64,000 nucleotides of DNA from an uncultured Ruminococcus sp. (GCA_910579955.1 CAJTWE010000002.1:62001-126000); one strand, 5' to 3'. Positions 8,341 to 17,182 are shown, counted from the first letter of the stretch. Numbers and translations: made by a program. Notes: generated from the sequence alone by a model not told the origin.

Positions 8341-9531
8341 ATGAATAAAAAAGACCTTAATGAACTCAGAAAAAATTTCTCAGGAGCAAGCGATTTATTT
8401 ACACTCAATCATGTTGTATCTGCATTTGTGGATGCTGAAAAGAATATTAAATGTGTTAAATCTAATGCATTTCATAATATTCCCTCAGAAGAAAGCGACT
8501 GCTATATGGATACACTTCGCAGAGTATTAGCTGGAACATTGGGAAAAGGACTTTTAGAATATGAGTTTCCAAACGAGGCCTACACTGAAAATGGAGCACA
8601 ATATGTCCTCTATGAAGCACTTACTTGTAAGCTTGACGATGAAAGCTCAGTAAATGTAATGCTTGACCAGATTGTTAAGAATATGGATTATATTTCAACC
8701 TATGCAATTCTTATAGGGCATTGTACATACACTGTTTTTAATAAAACAAAAAATGATGAAATCAATCCATATGACAGCGTTGAATATTCATTTCTTGTAA
8801 CGGCGATATGTCCTGTTGAAGTACGCATTGACGGGCTTATATACAATGAGGACGATAATGCTATCGAAAAGAAGTCTGCATATGACAGAATTGTTTCGGA
8901 AATTCCTACAGATGGCTTTTTATATCCTACATTCACAGGCAGAGGCCCTGATGTTAATCATGTATTATATTCAGTACGCAAGCCAAAAGAAGTAAACGCT
9001 TCTATTGTTGAAAATGTTCTGGGATGTAAATTTGTATGTACGGCAAATCAAGAGAAAGAAAGCTTTCATACTCTTTTAGAAGATGTAGTAGCAGATGAAC
9101 TAAGTTATACTGTAATTACAGATGTAAATGAAAAACTTAAAAGCATTGCAGAGGAATACAAAAATGATGCTGATCTTCCATCTGTTGATGATATACAAAT
9201 GAGAGATATCCTGCTTGATTCAGGTGTCAGCGAAGAAAAGGCAGAGAAGGTTCAGAATCTTTATCGTGAAATAACAAGAGAAAAGCCGCTTTCTGTATGC
9301 AATATTACAGAAAACAAGACAACACTCGCAACAGAAGGTATAACAATTCAAATAGCTAAAGACGCAACAAACAAGGTGCGCACTCAATACATAAACGGTA
9401 GACGCTGTCTGCTTATAGATCTTGATGAACCTCAGATAAAGGTAAACGGCATGAATGTTACATTGCAGGAAATGCCTGATATTTTGGCAGATGATACAGA
9501 AGAGGAACTTCAAGATGAAATGCAAGCGTAA
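8341..9531 (+). CDS. DUF4317-type protein of unknown function
   Basis: 396-residue cytoplasmic protein without signal peptide or membrane span. The N-terminal MNKKDLNELRKNFSGASDLFTLNHV and the following pattern with VKSNAFHNIPSEESDCYMD match my memory of the DUF4317 family, common in Clostridia and never assigned a function. The C-terminal third changes character (VSEEKAEKVQNLYREI, then a beta-rich tail ending in an acidic run, DDTEEELQDEMQA). It is co-transcribed with maf (4-base gap) and overlaps a small membrane-protein gene by 17 bases. Function cannot be inferred from sequence. Confidence 0.7.
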   Translation: MNKKDLNELRKNFSGASDLFTLNHVVSAFVDAEKNIKCVKSNAFHNIPSEESDCYMDTLRRVLAGTLGKGLLEYEFPNEAYTENGAQYVLYEALTCKLDDESSVNVMLDQIVKNMDYISTYAILIGHCTYTVFNKTKNDEINPYDSVEYSFLVTAICPVEVRIDGLIYNEDDNAIEKKSAYDRIVSEIPTDGFLYPTFTGRGPDVNHVLYSVRKPKEVNASIVENVLGCKFVCTANQEKESFHTLLEDVVADELSYTVITDVNEKLKSIAEEYKNDADLPSVDDIQMRDILLDSGVSEEKAEKVQNLYREITREKPLSVCNITENKTTLATEGITIQIAKDATNKVRTQYINGRRCLLIDLDEPQIKVNGMNVTLQEMPDILADDTEEELQDEMQA

Positions 9532-9769
9532 AAAGATCTGTATAGTTACATCTATAATTCTTGCAATAATATTGTTATTCCCATTAAAGATTGAGCTTAA
9601 AGATGGCGGCACTAAAGAATACGTTGCTGTATTATATTCTGTAACACATAAACATTCTTTAGACAGTAAAGATGGAGTTAGCGGTTATTCTATAGGAACT
9701 ATTGTCAGAGTATTATTTTTTGAAATATATAATGATGTGACATTCTTTGCCCGTGAAGATAGTCAATAA
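9515..9769 (+). CDS. Small single-span membrane protein
   Basis: 84 residues. Basic N-terminus (MKCKRKK), one hydrophobic span (ICIVTSIILAIILLFPL), then about 55 residues probably outside the membrane. The frame is open further upstream, but the ATG at 9515 has GAGGAA about 7 bases before it, and the upstream part lies entirely inside the preceding gene. It overlaps that gene by 17 bases, typical of translational coupling. Short proteins with KDGGT...YVAVLYSVT-type sequence are common hypothetical proteins in Clostridia. I can assign no function. Confidence 0.65.
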   Translation: MKCKRKKICIVTSIILAIILLFPLKIELKDGGTKEYVAVLYSVTHKHSLDSKDGVSGYSIGTIVRVLFFEIYNDVTFFAREDSQ

Positions 9770-9805
9770 TATTAATTACTATAAAAACACAATGGAGAAA
9801 AACTT

Positions 9806-10126
9806 ATGTCAACAACTAAGGAATATCTAATGTATATTTTAGAACAACTTTCTGATCTCGAAGAAATTACATACAGAATGATGATGGGGGAGTATATAAT
9901 CTATTATCGTAAAAAAATTGTAGGTGGTATTTACGATAACAGATTTCTTATAAAACCTGTAGAGGCTGCTGTACAGCTCATGCCAGAGGCTTCATATGAA
10001 ATTCCATATAAGGGAGCAAAGCCCATGCTCATGGTAAGCGATGATTATGATAAAAGTTTTATGAAAAAGCTTCTGACCTCAATGTATGATGAACTTCCTG
10101 CTCCTAAAGCTAAGAAGAAAAAATAG
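9806..10126 (+). CDS. TfoX N-terminal-domain protein
   Basis: 106 residues resembling the TfoX/Sxy N-terminal domain alone: EEITYRMMMGEYIIYYRKKIVGGIYDNRFLIKP followed by a conserved-looking YEIPYKGAKPMLMV. In gammaproteobacteria full-length TfoX activates competence; the stand-alone domain in Firmicutes has no established role. The C-terminus is Lys-rich (PKAKKKK). It begins 36 bases after the small membrane-protein gene behind ATGGAGAA, and a shared terminator follows. Confidence 0.8.
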   Translation: MSTTKEYLMYILEQLSDLEEITYRMMMGEYIIYYRKKIVGGIYDNRFLIKPVEAAVQLMPEASYEIPYKGAKPMLMVSDDYDKSFMKKLLTSMYDELPAPKAKKKK

Positions 10127-10130
10127 AAAG

Positions 10131-10165
10131 AAAAATCGTCTGCTGAAATTCGGCAGACGATTTTT
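10131..10165. terminator. Bidirectional terminator between the TfoX-domain gene and pheT
   Basis: Perfect 13-base arms AAAAATCGTCTGC and GCAGACGATTTTT (10131-10143, 10153-10165) with a 9-base loop. A-run and T-run ends allow termination from both sides. Confidence 0.9.
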
Positions 10166-10194
10166 GGTTTTATATGAAATTAGGGTAAATCAAA

Positions 10195-12588
10195 TTATTC
10201 TCTAAGTGAAGCACCGAGATCTTTCAGCGCTTTCAGTACACGCTTCATAGCAGCATCAGCCTGCTCATCAGTAAGTGTACCTTCATGCGAACGCATGCTT
10301 ATTGAGAATGATACACTCTTCATTCCCTCAGCAATTTGCTTACCCTTGTAAACGTCAAAAAGTGTAACCTTTTCAAGGATCTTTCCTACAGCATTTTTGA
10401 TAGCCTTTTCCATAGTTCCTACGGGAAGAGCATCTTCACAAAGAAGAGACAGGTCTCTTGTAATTGCAGGGAATTTAGGGCTTGGCTGATAAGTTATTTC
10501 AGTTACAGACAGCGGCATCATTTCATTAACATTCAGCTTAGCAACATAAACTCTTGTGCCAAAGCCGTATGTTTCCTGTACAGATGGATGAATCTCTCCT
10601 ATATAACCGATAGCAGTATCACCGCAGAGAATAACAGCACTTCTACCAGGATGTAATGCACATGTTTCTTCAAATGCAGCATTTTCAGAACAGCGTACAT
10701 ATTCGCAGTCCTTTATACCGATCTCAGACAGCAATGCATCAATTGTACCCTTCATATCAAAGAAGTCGATATCATCACCATACATACCAACAGTCAGACG
10801 ATTAGGCTCATTCGGCAGCTTACCCTCTTCAGTTGGAATATATTCCTTGCCAAGCTCAAAAAGCTTAACCTTACTATTACGATTTTTATAATTTCCTGCG
10901 AGAATATCAATCATAGAAGGTAAAGTTGTTGTTCTCATAATGCTTGTATCTTCTCCGAGAGGATTCATAATTGTAATTGTATTGCGCAGCTTACTGTCTG
11001 CCGGAAGTTCTATTCTGTCAAAACACTTAGGTGATGTAAATGAATATGTGAGTATACCATAGCATCCCAAAGACACCATTGTATTTTCAATAGTTCTCAG
11101 GTACTTCTGTTCAGGAGTCAGTGACGCATTTGCTGCACCGGTGAGTACTGTTGACGGAATGTTGTTATAACCATAAATACGTGCAACTTCCTCGGCAATA
11201 TCAGCTGGACGTTCAAGGTCAATACGGAAGCTTGGGGAGATGCATTTTCCGTCCTTGACTTCAATATCAAGACCATTAAGAATATTTATCATATCTTCCT
11301 CAGAAATATCAGTACCAAGGAAACCATTTATCCATGCAGGATCAAATTCGATCTCATTTCTAAGCTTTATATTCTTAACCACATCAATATGTGTTGTTAC
11401 AGGTTCACCAGCACCAAGTTCTTCAACAAGCTGGAGTGCACGAGTAAGAGAACGCAGGCAGCCCTCAGCATCAAGACCCTTTTCATAGCGTGCAGAAGCA
11501 TCTGTTCTCATACCGAGCTTCTTAGCTGTGCGGCGTACCTGTACAGGTTCAAAGTATGCAGATTCAAATACAACAGTTGTAGTATCATCCATGATACCGC
11601 TATACTCACCACCCATAACTCCGGCAACAGCAATAGGCTTTTCAGTATCTGCAATGACCAGCATTTCAGGAGAAAGCTTTCTTACCTGATCGTCAAGTGT
11701 AGTGATCTCTTCACCATCTTTAGCATTTCTTACAATAATGTGAGAATCCTTTACATAGCGAAGATCAAAAGCATGCATTGGCTGACCATATTCGAGCATT
11801 ACATAATTTGTAATATCTACAAGATTATTTATAGGACGAACGCCACTTGCACGGAGACGTTCACGCATCCATCGTGGTGATGGGCCAATCTTTACATTTT
11901 TAACAATGCCTGCTGCATATCTAGGACAAAGAGTTTCATTTTCTATATCCACTTTGAGGTAATTGTTGATATCATCTTCAATTCCCTTGAAAGAAGGTTC
12001 TTCCAAACAAAGCTTAGTATTAAATGTTACAGCAGCTTCTCTTGCCAGACCTACAACAGACAGACAATCTGGACGATTTGAAGTGATTTCAAATTCAACA
12101 GAAGTATCGTTAAGACCAATGGCTTCGTGTACATCCTGACCGATCTCGCAGTCTTCTTGAATAAGGAAAATTCCATCAGCAATTGCATATGGAAAATCAT
12201 GTGTAGTAAGGCCGAGTTCACCAAGAGAACAAAGCATACCGCAGCTTTCAACACCTCTGAGTTTGCCCTTTTTGATTTTTATTCCGCCTGGCAGTTCAGC
12301 GCCTACTAAAGCAACAGGAACAATATCACCTGCGCTTACATTTGGAGCACCTGTTACGATCTGTATAGGTTCGCCCTGACCAACATCTACCTGACAAACA
12401 ACCAAGTGATCTGAATTTTCATGTGGTACAACAGATAAAAGTTTGCCTACAACAACGTTTTTTACTTCGCTTCCTTCTGTTTCATAACATTCAACCTTAG
12501 AGCCACTCATAGTCATTCCTGAGCAAAACTCAGCAACTGGTATATCTTTTTTTATATAATCAGAAAGCCATTTCATTGATAAATTCAT
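10195..12588 (-). CDS. pheT: Phenylalanyl-tRNA synthetase beta chain
   Basis: Beta subunit of the alpha2-beta2 PheRS, 797 residues, the usual bacterial length. Parts in order: N-terminal MNLSMKWLSDYI, an EMAP/tRNA-binding domain at about residues 40-150 (VVGKLLSVVPHENSDHLVVCQVDVG), the B3/B4 editing domain (PLVDITNYVMLEYGQPMHAFD pattern near 260-280; HAFD is diagnostic), the B5 domain, a catalytic-like core, and a C-terminal anticodon-binding FDX-ACB domain (PSPKFPAITRDLSLL onward). It follows pheS by 24 bases and shares its T-box leader. Confidence 0.97.
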   Translation of the reverse strand: MNLSMKWLSDYIKKDIPVAEFCSGMTMSGSKVECYETEGSEVKNVVVGKLLSVVPHENSDHLVVCQVDVGQGEPIQIVTGAPNVSAGDIVPVALVGAELPGGIKIKKGKLRGVESCGMLCSLGELGLTTHDFPYAIADGIFLIQEDCEIGQDVHEAIGLNDTSVEFEITSNRPDCLSVVGLAREAAVTFNTKLCLEEPSFKGIEDDINNYLKVDIENETLCPRYAAGIVKNVKIGPSPRWMRERLRASGVRPINNLVDITNYVMLEYGQPMHAFDLRYVKDSHIIVRNAKDGEEITTLDDQVRKLSPEMLVIADTEKPIAVAGVMGGEYSGIMDDTTTVVFESAYFEPVQVRRTAKKLGMRTDASARYEKGLDAEGCLRSLTRALQLVEELGAGEPVTTHIDVVKNIKLRNEIEFDPAWINGFLGTDISEEDMINILNGLDIEVKDGKCISPSFRIDLERPADIAEEVARIYGYNNIPSTVLTGAANASLTPEQKYLRTIENTMVSLGCYGILTYSFTSPKCFDRIELPADSKLRNTITIMNPLGEDTSIMRTTTLPSMIDILAGNYKNRNSKVKLFELGKEYIPTEEGKLPNEPNRLTVGMYGDDIDFFDMKGTIDALLSEIGIKDCEYVRCSENAAFEETCALHPGRSAVILCGDTAIGYIGEIHPSVQETYGFGTRVYVAKLNVNEMMPLSVTEITYQPSPKFPAITRDLSLLCEDALPVGTMEKAIKNAVGKILEKVTLFDVYKGKQIAEGMKSVSFSISMRSHEGTLTDEQADAAMKRVLKALKDLGASLRE

Positions 12589-12612
12589 TGTCTTTTTCTC
12601 CTTTCCGTTTTA

Positions 12613-13632
12613 TCAGAACTGTTCGAGGAAACGGTAATCGTTTTCAAACAGAAGACGCATATCACTTATATTATAACGGCGCATAACAACTCTTTCAAGA
12701 CCTAAGCCAAAAGCAAAGCCTGAATATACGCTGCTGTCAATGCCACAGCCTTCCAGAACCTTTGGATGAACCATGCCTGCACCTAGTAACTCAATAAAGC
12801 CCTCATTCTTGCAAACACGGCAGCCCTTACCATGACAGTTAAAGCACATAACATCAACCTCGGCGCTTGGTTCAGTGAAAGGGAAGTGGTGAGGTCTCAG
12901 ACGAATAGTACATTCTTCACCATAAAGACGCTTCATAAGCATTTCAAGTGTACCCTTCAAATCAGCCATTGTGATTCCTTTATCTACAACAAGTCCCTCG
13001 ATCTGATGGAAAAGGGGTGAATGTGTAGCGTCAACAGCATCAGAACGGAATACACGGCCCGGAGAAATTACACGGATAGGAGGCTTTTTATTTTCCATAA
13101 CGTGTACTTGTACGGAAGATGTCTGGGTACGCAGCAGAATGTTATCTGTAATATAAAACGTATCCTGAGTATCTCTTGCAGGATGATCCGGCGGAAGATT
13201 AAGAGCTTCAAAGTTATAGTAATCATATTCAACTTCCGGGCCATCTGCAATTTCAAATCCCATACCTAAGAAAATTTCCTTTATTTCATTTTCTACGATA
13301 GAAAGCGGGTGCAGACTTCCTACAGACTGCTTTTTACCTGGTAATGTAACATCTATGGTTTCAGATTCAAGCCTTGCCTGTGTTTCAAGCTTTACAATTT
13401 CAGCCTGCTTTTCAGCTATAGCACTTTCAATTGCACTGCGAACATCATTTGCAAGTTGACCCATAATAGGTCTTTCTTCCGCACTGAGTTTACCCATCTG
13501 CTTGAGGATTGCAGTCAACGCACCTTTTTTTCCGAGATATTTTACACGGAGAGCATCAAGAGCCTTGGCATCCTTCACAGATGCAAGTTCAGTGGCAGCT
13601 TCTGAGCGTATCGCTTCCAATTGTTCTTTCAT
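12613..13632 (-). CDS. pheS: Phenylalanyl-tRNA synthetase alpha chain
   Basis: Class II catalytic subunit, 339 residues with the chosen start. An N-terminal coiled coil (about 1-85) is followed by the core: [19 protein letters not shown], motif 2 region [24 protein letters not shown], and motif 3 [18 protein letters not shown]. Another ATG lies 12 bases upstream, but it sits directly against the AAAGGA ribosome site. The ATG at 13632 has workable spacing and gives the usual MKEQLEAIR beginning. First gene of pheST, controlled by a tRNA-Phe-sensing T-box. Confidence 0.96.
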   Translation of the reverse strand: MKEQLEAIRSEAATELASVKDAKALDALRVKYLGKKGALTAILKQMGKLSAEERPIMGQLANDVRSAIESAIAEKQAEIVKLETQARLESETIDVTLPGKKQSVGSLHPLSIVENEIKEIFLGMGFEIADGPEVEYDYYNFEALNLPPDHPARDTQDTFYITDNILLRTQTSSVQVHVMENKKPPIRVISPGRVFRSDAVDATHSPLFHQIEGLVVDKGITMADLKGTLEMLMKRLYGEECTIRLRPHHFPFTEPSAEVDVMCFNCHGKGCRVCKNEGFIELLGAGMVHPKVLEGCGIDSSVYSGFAFGLGLERVVMRRYNISDMRLLFENDYRFLEQF

Positions 13633-13695
13633 GTTATCAATCATCCTTTCACGCGGAATAACCGCATAATATTAAAAGCCGTCAGGAAACGGTAT

Positions 13696-13931
13696 AAAAA
13701 AAGCCTTGTCCCGAAAACAGGACAAGACACAACTTGCAAAACCACCCATTTCCCAAGAGCCATCACTCTCTTGTCTTTAACGCAGACATAACGTCTAAGC
13801 CTACAGCAAAAAGTTTCAGCAAAGCCACTCAGAAGTGAACTTCAAAATCAATGCAAACAGCACATTTTCAGCCATGATGTGCTTCTCTGAAGATTACATT
13901 TTGATTTTTACTCTCTTCGTCACAGTGTTAT
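13696..13931 (-). ncRNA. T-box riboswitch (tRNA-Phe) upstream of pheST
   Basis: Leader RNA on the minus strand. Reading 5' to 3' it has a stem I beginning near 13920, a specifier TTC (Phe) at 13837-13839 in the context GAAGTTCAC, the T-box core GGGTGGTTTTGC near 13737-13748, and a terminator CTTGTCC/GGGACAAG followed by a U-run (13696-13726). The T after TGG fits pairing with an A73-CCA tRNA end. Uncharged tRNA-Phe should stabilise the antiterminator and allow pheST transcription. Confidence 0.9.
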
Positions 13932-13937
13932 ATTAGT

Positions 13938-13966
13938 ATTATAGTAAATTTCTAAAAAAAAATCAA
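13938..13966 (-). promoter_or_regulatory. pheST promoter
   Basis: On the minus strand TTGATT (13961-13966), a 17-base spacer and TATAAT (13938-13943), placing the transcript start just before the T-box stem I. Confidence 0.75.
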
Positions 13967-13974
13967 GTCCTTTC

Positions 13975-14003
13975 TTGAAATTTAACAAAATGTGTGATAA
14001 AAT
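13975..14003 (+). promoter_or_regulatory. Promoter of the 14048 gene
   Basis: TTGAAA (13975-13980), a 17-base spacer and TAAAAT (13998-14003). It stands back to back with the pheST promoter; only 8 bases separate the two -35 boxes. Confidence 0.6.
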
Positions 14004-14047
14004 AATAATATAAATAATTTCAACTGACTTAAAAGGAGATTTTTAAC

Positions 14048-14566
14048 ATGACAGATCGTTTTACAGAATGCCTTGTAAAAAAGACACCAGATTCAAATGA
14101 TAATTTAAAAAAGATTTTAATTATCATTGCAGTAATTGCTATTACTGCAATTACCGCTTTTCTAGCGTTCACTACCGGCTTGTATCTTATACTTATAATT
14201 ACAATGGCTGTTATCTATGGCTCTTATTACCTTTTCAAAGGTATATGTGTTGAATACGAATATACATTTACTAACGGTGAAATTGACGTTGACAAAATTA
14301 CAGGACAAAGCAAAAGGCAGCATCTTGTTACACTGAATTCTAAAGAAATCGAAGATTTCGGCGAGGTTAATGCAGACACACCTGAAAGACCTGATATTAC
14401 TCTCTTTCTTTGCAGCGACAATACAGGAATAGGGGAGTATTATGTAGACTTTACAACAGAGGAATATGGAGAAGCCAGACTTATCTTCACACCAAGTGAC
14501 AAAATGGTTTCATATATTGAAGAAGCTCTTCCTCCAATACTAAAATATAAAAAACGAAACATTTAA
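14048..14566 (+). CDS. Two-span membrane protein (possibly DUF6106)
   Basis: 172 residues. A short cytoplasmic N-terminus is followed by two adjacent hydrophobic segments at about residues 22-65 (ILIIIAVIAITAITAFLAF and GLYLILIITMAVIYGSYYLF). A soluble C-terminal domain of about 105 residues (YEYTFTNGEIDVDKITGQSKR...) looks PH-like in its hydrophobic pattern. I associate this layout with DUF6106, but that name is from memory and uncertain. It starts behind AAAGGAG; the DUF1294 gene follows 13 bases later, so they probably form a small operon. Confidence 0.6.
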   Translation: MTDRFTECLVKKTPDSNDNLKKILIIIAVIAITAITAFLAFTTGLYLILIITMAVIYGSYYLFKGICVEYEYTFTNGEIDVDKITGQSKRQHLVTLNSKEIEDFGEVNADTPERPDITLFLCSDNTGIGEYYVDFTTEEYGEARLIFTPSDKMVSYIEEALPPILKYKKRNI

Positions 14567-14579
14567 TGGGGGAAATAAC

Positions 14580-14855
14580 GTGATAAAATGGCTTATTATT
14601 TATGTTTTAATAATAAATATAATAGCATTTGCCGCAATGCAAATTGATAAAAGTCGTGCTAAAAAACACAAATGGCGTATACCTGAAAAAACACTTTTTA
14701 TATTTGTACTTTTAGGCGGCGGAATAGGCGGAACTATAGGTATGTACATTTTCCGCCATAAAACTAAGCACTGGTATTTTGTCATAGGATTTCCATTGAT
14801 TACTATTATAGAATATGCAGGAATAATTATTCTTTATTTAAGTATGACGCCTTAA
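14580..14855 (+). CDS. DUF1294 small membrane protein
   Basis: 91 residues with about three membrane spans. The family pattern is clear: N-terminal span, then DKSRAKKHKWRIPEKTLF, LLGGGIGGTIGMYIFRHKTKHWYF, and a final span. DUF1294 proteins occur in many Firmicutes, sometimes fused to a cold-shock domain; their job is unknown. The start is a GTG at 14580 behind GGGGGAAA; no good ATG lies nearby in frame. Confidence 0.85.
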   Translation: MIKWLIIYVLIINIIAFAAMQIDKSRAKKHKWRIPEKTLFIFVLLGGGIGGTIGMYIFRHKTKHWYFVIGFPLITIIEYAGIIILYLSMTP

Positions 14856-14934
14856 AAATTTGTTTGATATTTATAATTTTTACATTGCATTATTGTAATA
14901 AATCACAGAATTAGTTTTAAGTTGCAAAAATTAC

Positions 14935-14963
14935 TGTACAAAAAAATCAGAATTTGGTATAAT
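14935..14963 (+). promoter_or_regulatory. Promoter of the GH25 gene
   Basis: TGTACA (14935-14940), a 17-base spacer and a consensus TATAAT (14958-14963), 35 bases before the ATG. The -35 box is weak. Confidence 0.55.
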
Positions 14964-14997
14964 ATATGTACTTATAACTATGAATGGAGATTATTTT

Positions 14998-16302
14998 ATG
15001 ATAATAAAACTCAAACAAGGAATATGTTTGCTGACAAGCTGGGTTCTTGCAACATCTGTTGCTTCTTATTCTGTTCATGCAGAAGATTTTACTGAAATCG
15101 ACCTGCAAGAACAGAGTGCTACAGAAGAGATTATTACAATATCAGAAGATGACGCTGTACAAGATGATGAAAACTGGTTGTCCGTTGCTACTGAGGTTAT
15201 TAAATACTATGCTGATGATATTGCAGGTTTTAATCCATCTATAACTGAAAGCAATCGTGTTTTTTATGATGTGATTCAAGATGGAAATATAAACATAGCT
15301 GATGCAACATATTTCTTAACTATTTACGCAACACTTTCCGCAGGTCTTGAATTTGAGGGATACATACCAAGTAGAGATAATACAGTAGTTACTACTACTA
15401 GCAGTAGTAACACCGAAGAAACGACTTTCACTACAATATCTTACACTACATCTTTGCCGCCAACTACTACAACAATAACAGATACGGCTACCAGTCTGTT
15501 AACCACATCAACATCAATATCAACACCAACTGCCACAACAACTCAAAAGTCAACCTCTTCAAAAACAACTACTTCTATTTCCAAAACTACAGCCTCTGTT
15601 ACAACTACTTCAAAAAGCAGTACAAAACCTACAACAACAACTACCACTACTATAACAACTACTACAGTTTCTACACGTCCTCCAATGTCTTACGGAATTG
15701 ATGTATCTGTCTATCAGGGAAAAGTAGACTGGAAATCTGTAAAAGAAAGTGGCGTAGACTTTGCAATTATTCGTGCTGGTTACGGAAAACATGCAAATCA
15801 GGAAGACAGGTATTTTGATACAAACATGGAAGCTGCCAAGAAATTGGGTATAAACTGTGGTGCATACTGGTTCAGCTATGCTACAACTCCGGAAGATGCT
15901 GAAAAAGAAGCAGATGCATTTTATGAGGTTATAAAAGGCTACAAATTTGAATATCCGATATTTTTCGACTATGAAACAAGTGCTCAGAACGCACTAAAGC
16001 CATCAGAAAGTACTGCAATTATTCATGCATTCTGTAAGCGTATGGAATCTTACGGATATTATGTTTCCCTGTGCAGTTATGTAGGATTTCTCAATTATAA
16101 AATTGAATCAGAAATTTTCGATCGTTACGATATGTGGATAGCACATTATGATGTACAAGTACCGTGGTTCTCACGAAATTACGGAATATGGCAATATTCA
16201 TGTACAGGAAAAGTTCCGGGAATTGATACAGATGTTGACTTGAACTATGCATACTATGACTATCCGACTATTATGAGCGAGTGTAATCTGAATGGATTTT
16301 AA
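14998..16302 (+). CDS. Secreted GH25 muramidase with divergent N-terminal dockerin
   Basis: 434 residues. A signal peptide (cut expected after SVHA, residue 28) is followed by two dockerin-like repeats near residues 45-110: DAVQDDENWLSVAT and DVIQDGNINIADAT, each leading into a YYADDIAG or YATLSAG helix. The first loop has lost its Gly and last Asp, and both have Val or Ile where Asn/Asp is usual, so calcium binding is doubtful in repeat 1. A Ser/Thr-rich linker of about 100 residues follows, then a GH25 domain (YGIDVSVYQGKVDW, IIRAGYGKH, GAYWFSYA, FFDYE with the catalytic Asp/Glu, WIAHYD, GIWQYS). It should cut peptidoglycan between MurNAc and GlcNAc. The ATG at 14998, not the one 18 bases upstream, fits GGAG spacing. 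SrtB follows 15 bases later. Confidence 0.9.
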   Translation: MIIKLKQGICLLTSWVLATSVASYSVHAEDFTEIDLQEQSATEEIITISEDDAVQDDENWLSVATEVIKYYADDIAGFNPSITESNRVFYDVIQDGNINIADATYFLTIYATLSAGLEFEGYIPSRDNTVVTTTSSSNTEETTFTTISYTTSLPPTTTTITDTATSLLTTSTSISTPTATTTQKSTSSKTTTSISKTTASVTTTSKSSTKPTTTTTTTITTTTVSTRPPMSYGIDVSVYQGKVDWKSVKESGVDFAIIRAGYGKHANQEDRYFDTNMEAAKKLGINCGAYWFSYATTPEDAEKEADAFYEVIKGYKFEYPIFFDYETSAQNALKPSESTAIIHAFCKRMESYGYYVSLCSYVGFLNYKIESEIFDRYDMWIAHYDVQVPWFSRNYGIWQYSCTGKVPGIDTDVDLNYAYYDYPTIMSECNLNGF

Positions 16303-16317
16303 AGTGGGAGGAAAATA

Positions 16318-17169
16318 ATGAAACAAGAATCTAAAAGCAAAAAAATAGGTAAAGCTTTTTTGTTTTTGCTTTTTCTTATAATTGCAGCAATTGCTATAAT
16401 TGCAATTATTTTATCAAAGCAATGTGGTGGAAGCAATGAAATAAAGCAAAATTATATAGAGATACCTACAACGGAATCAACTACATCTACAACCACTATA
16501 ACTACTACAACTTCCACTACCACAACTACTACAACAACTGAAGTTAAAATTGATTATGAAATGCAAATAGATATGGACGATATAGCTGAACATAAAGCTG
16601 TAAATCCAGATGTTATAGGTTGGATATATATTAAAGATACTATTATTGACTATCCCATTTTGCAAAGTGTTGACAATAATAAATATATCCACGCAGACTG
16701 GACAGGAAGCAGTTCATTTGCCGGCTGTATTTATGAAGATTACAGGGGAGATATCGACGATACAAACCTAACATTGCTCTATGGCCATAATATGGCTGCG
16801 GGTACTATGTTTAGTGCAATAAAAAATTACATAAACAACGAAGAATGGGGAAAAGAACACAAATATATAGAAATAGCTTCGGAAGAGAAGCGATATTTAT
16901 ATGAAGTTATATCGGTTAACATACTGTACGGTGAAGAAGGTGCAGATTTCGGTTACTGGATGCCTTCTCAGCCAACTACACTAAATCTTAAAAAATCCGA
17001 TTTCGAAAAATATATCAGCAATGTAAAGTCAACTGCTAATATACTCTATTGCAAGAAAAATAAATTTCCCAAATATGGTGATCATATTATAGGACTGCAA
17101 ACTTGTAATTCAGGAAATAACGATGGCATGCGCTGCGTTGTTTTTGCTAAATGTTTAGGTGAAAGATAA
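16318..17169 (+). CDS. srtB: Class B sortase with Thr-rich stalk
   Basis: Cysteine transpeptidase of 283 residues. A basic N-terminus and a single membrane anchor (about residues 12-33) are followed by a 25-residue, almost pure Thr/Ser stalk (about 50-74). The sortase B fold begins near residue 85 (VNPDVIGWIYIKDTIIDYPI). The catalytic residues are His157 (LLYGHNMA), Cys263 (LQTCNSG) and Arg272 (GMRCVVFAKC). It would attach secreted proteins to cell-wall peptide stems. No LPXTG- or NPQTN-like sorting signal is visible in the GH25 neighbour or elsewhere in this window, so its substrate lies outside. Terminated just downstream. Confidence 0.92.
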   Translation: MKQESKSKKIGKAFLFLLFLIIAAIAIIAIILSKQCGGSNEIKQNYIEIPTTESTTSTTTITTTTSTTTTTTTTEVKIDYEMQIDMDDIAEHKAVNPDVIGWIYIKDTIIDYPILQSVDNNKYIHADWTGSSSFAGCIYEDYRGDIDDTNLTLLYGHNMAAGTMFSAIKNYINNEEWGKEHKYIEIASEEKRYLYEVISVNILYGEEGADFGYWMPSQPTTLNLKKSDFEKYISNVKSTANILYCKKNKFPKYGDHIIGLQTCNSGNNDGMRCVVFAKCLGER

Positions 17170-17182
17170 AATCGCATCAAAG

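Noticed and set aside
11389..11880. 163-codon plus-strand open frame
   Set aside because: Antisense to the pheT coding sequence, no ribosome site, no recognisable domain.
15440..15670. Short ACA/ACT repeats considered as a CRISPR array or microsatellite insertion
   Set aside because: They are Thr codons of an in-frame linker, with no unique spacers of constant length.
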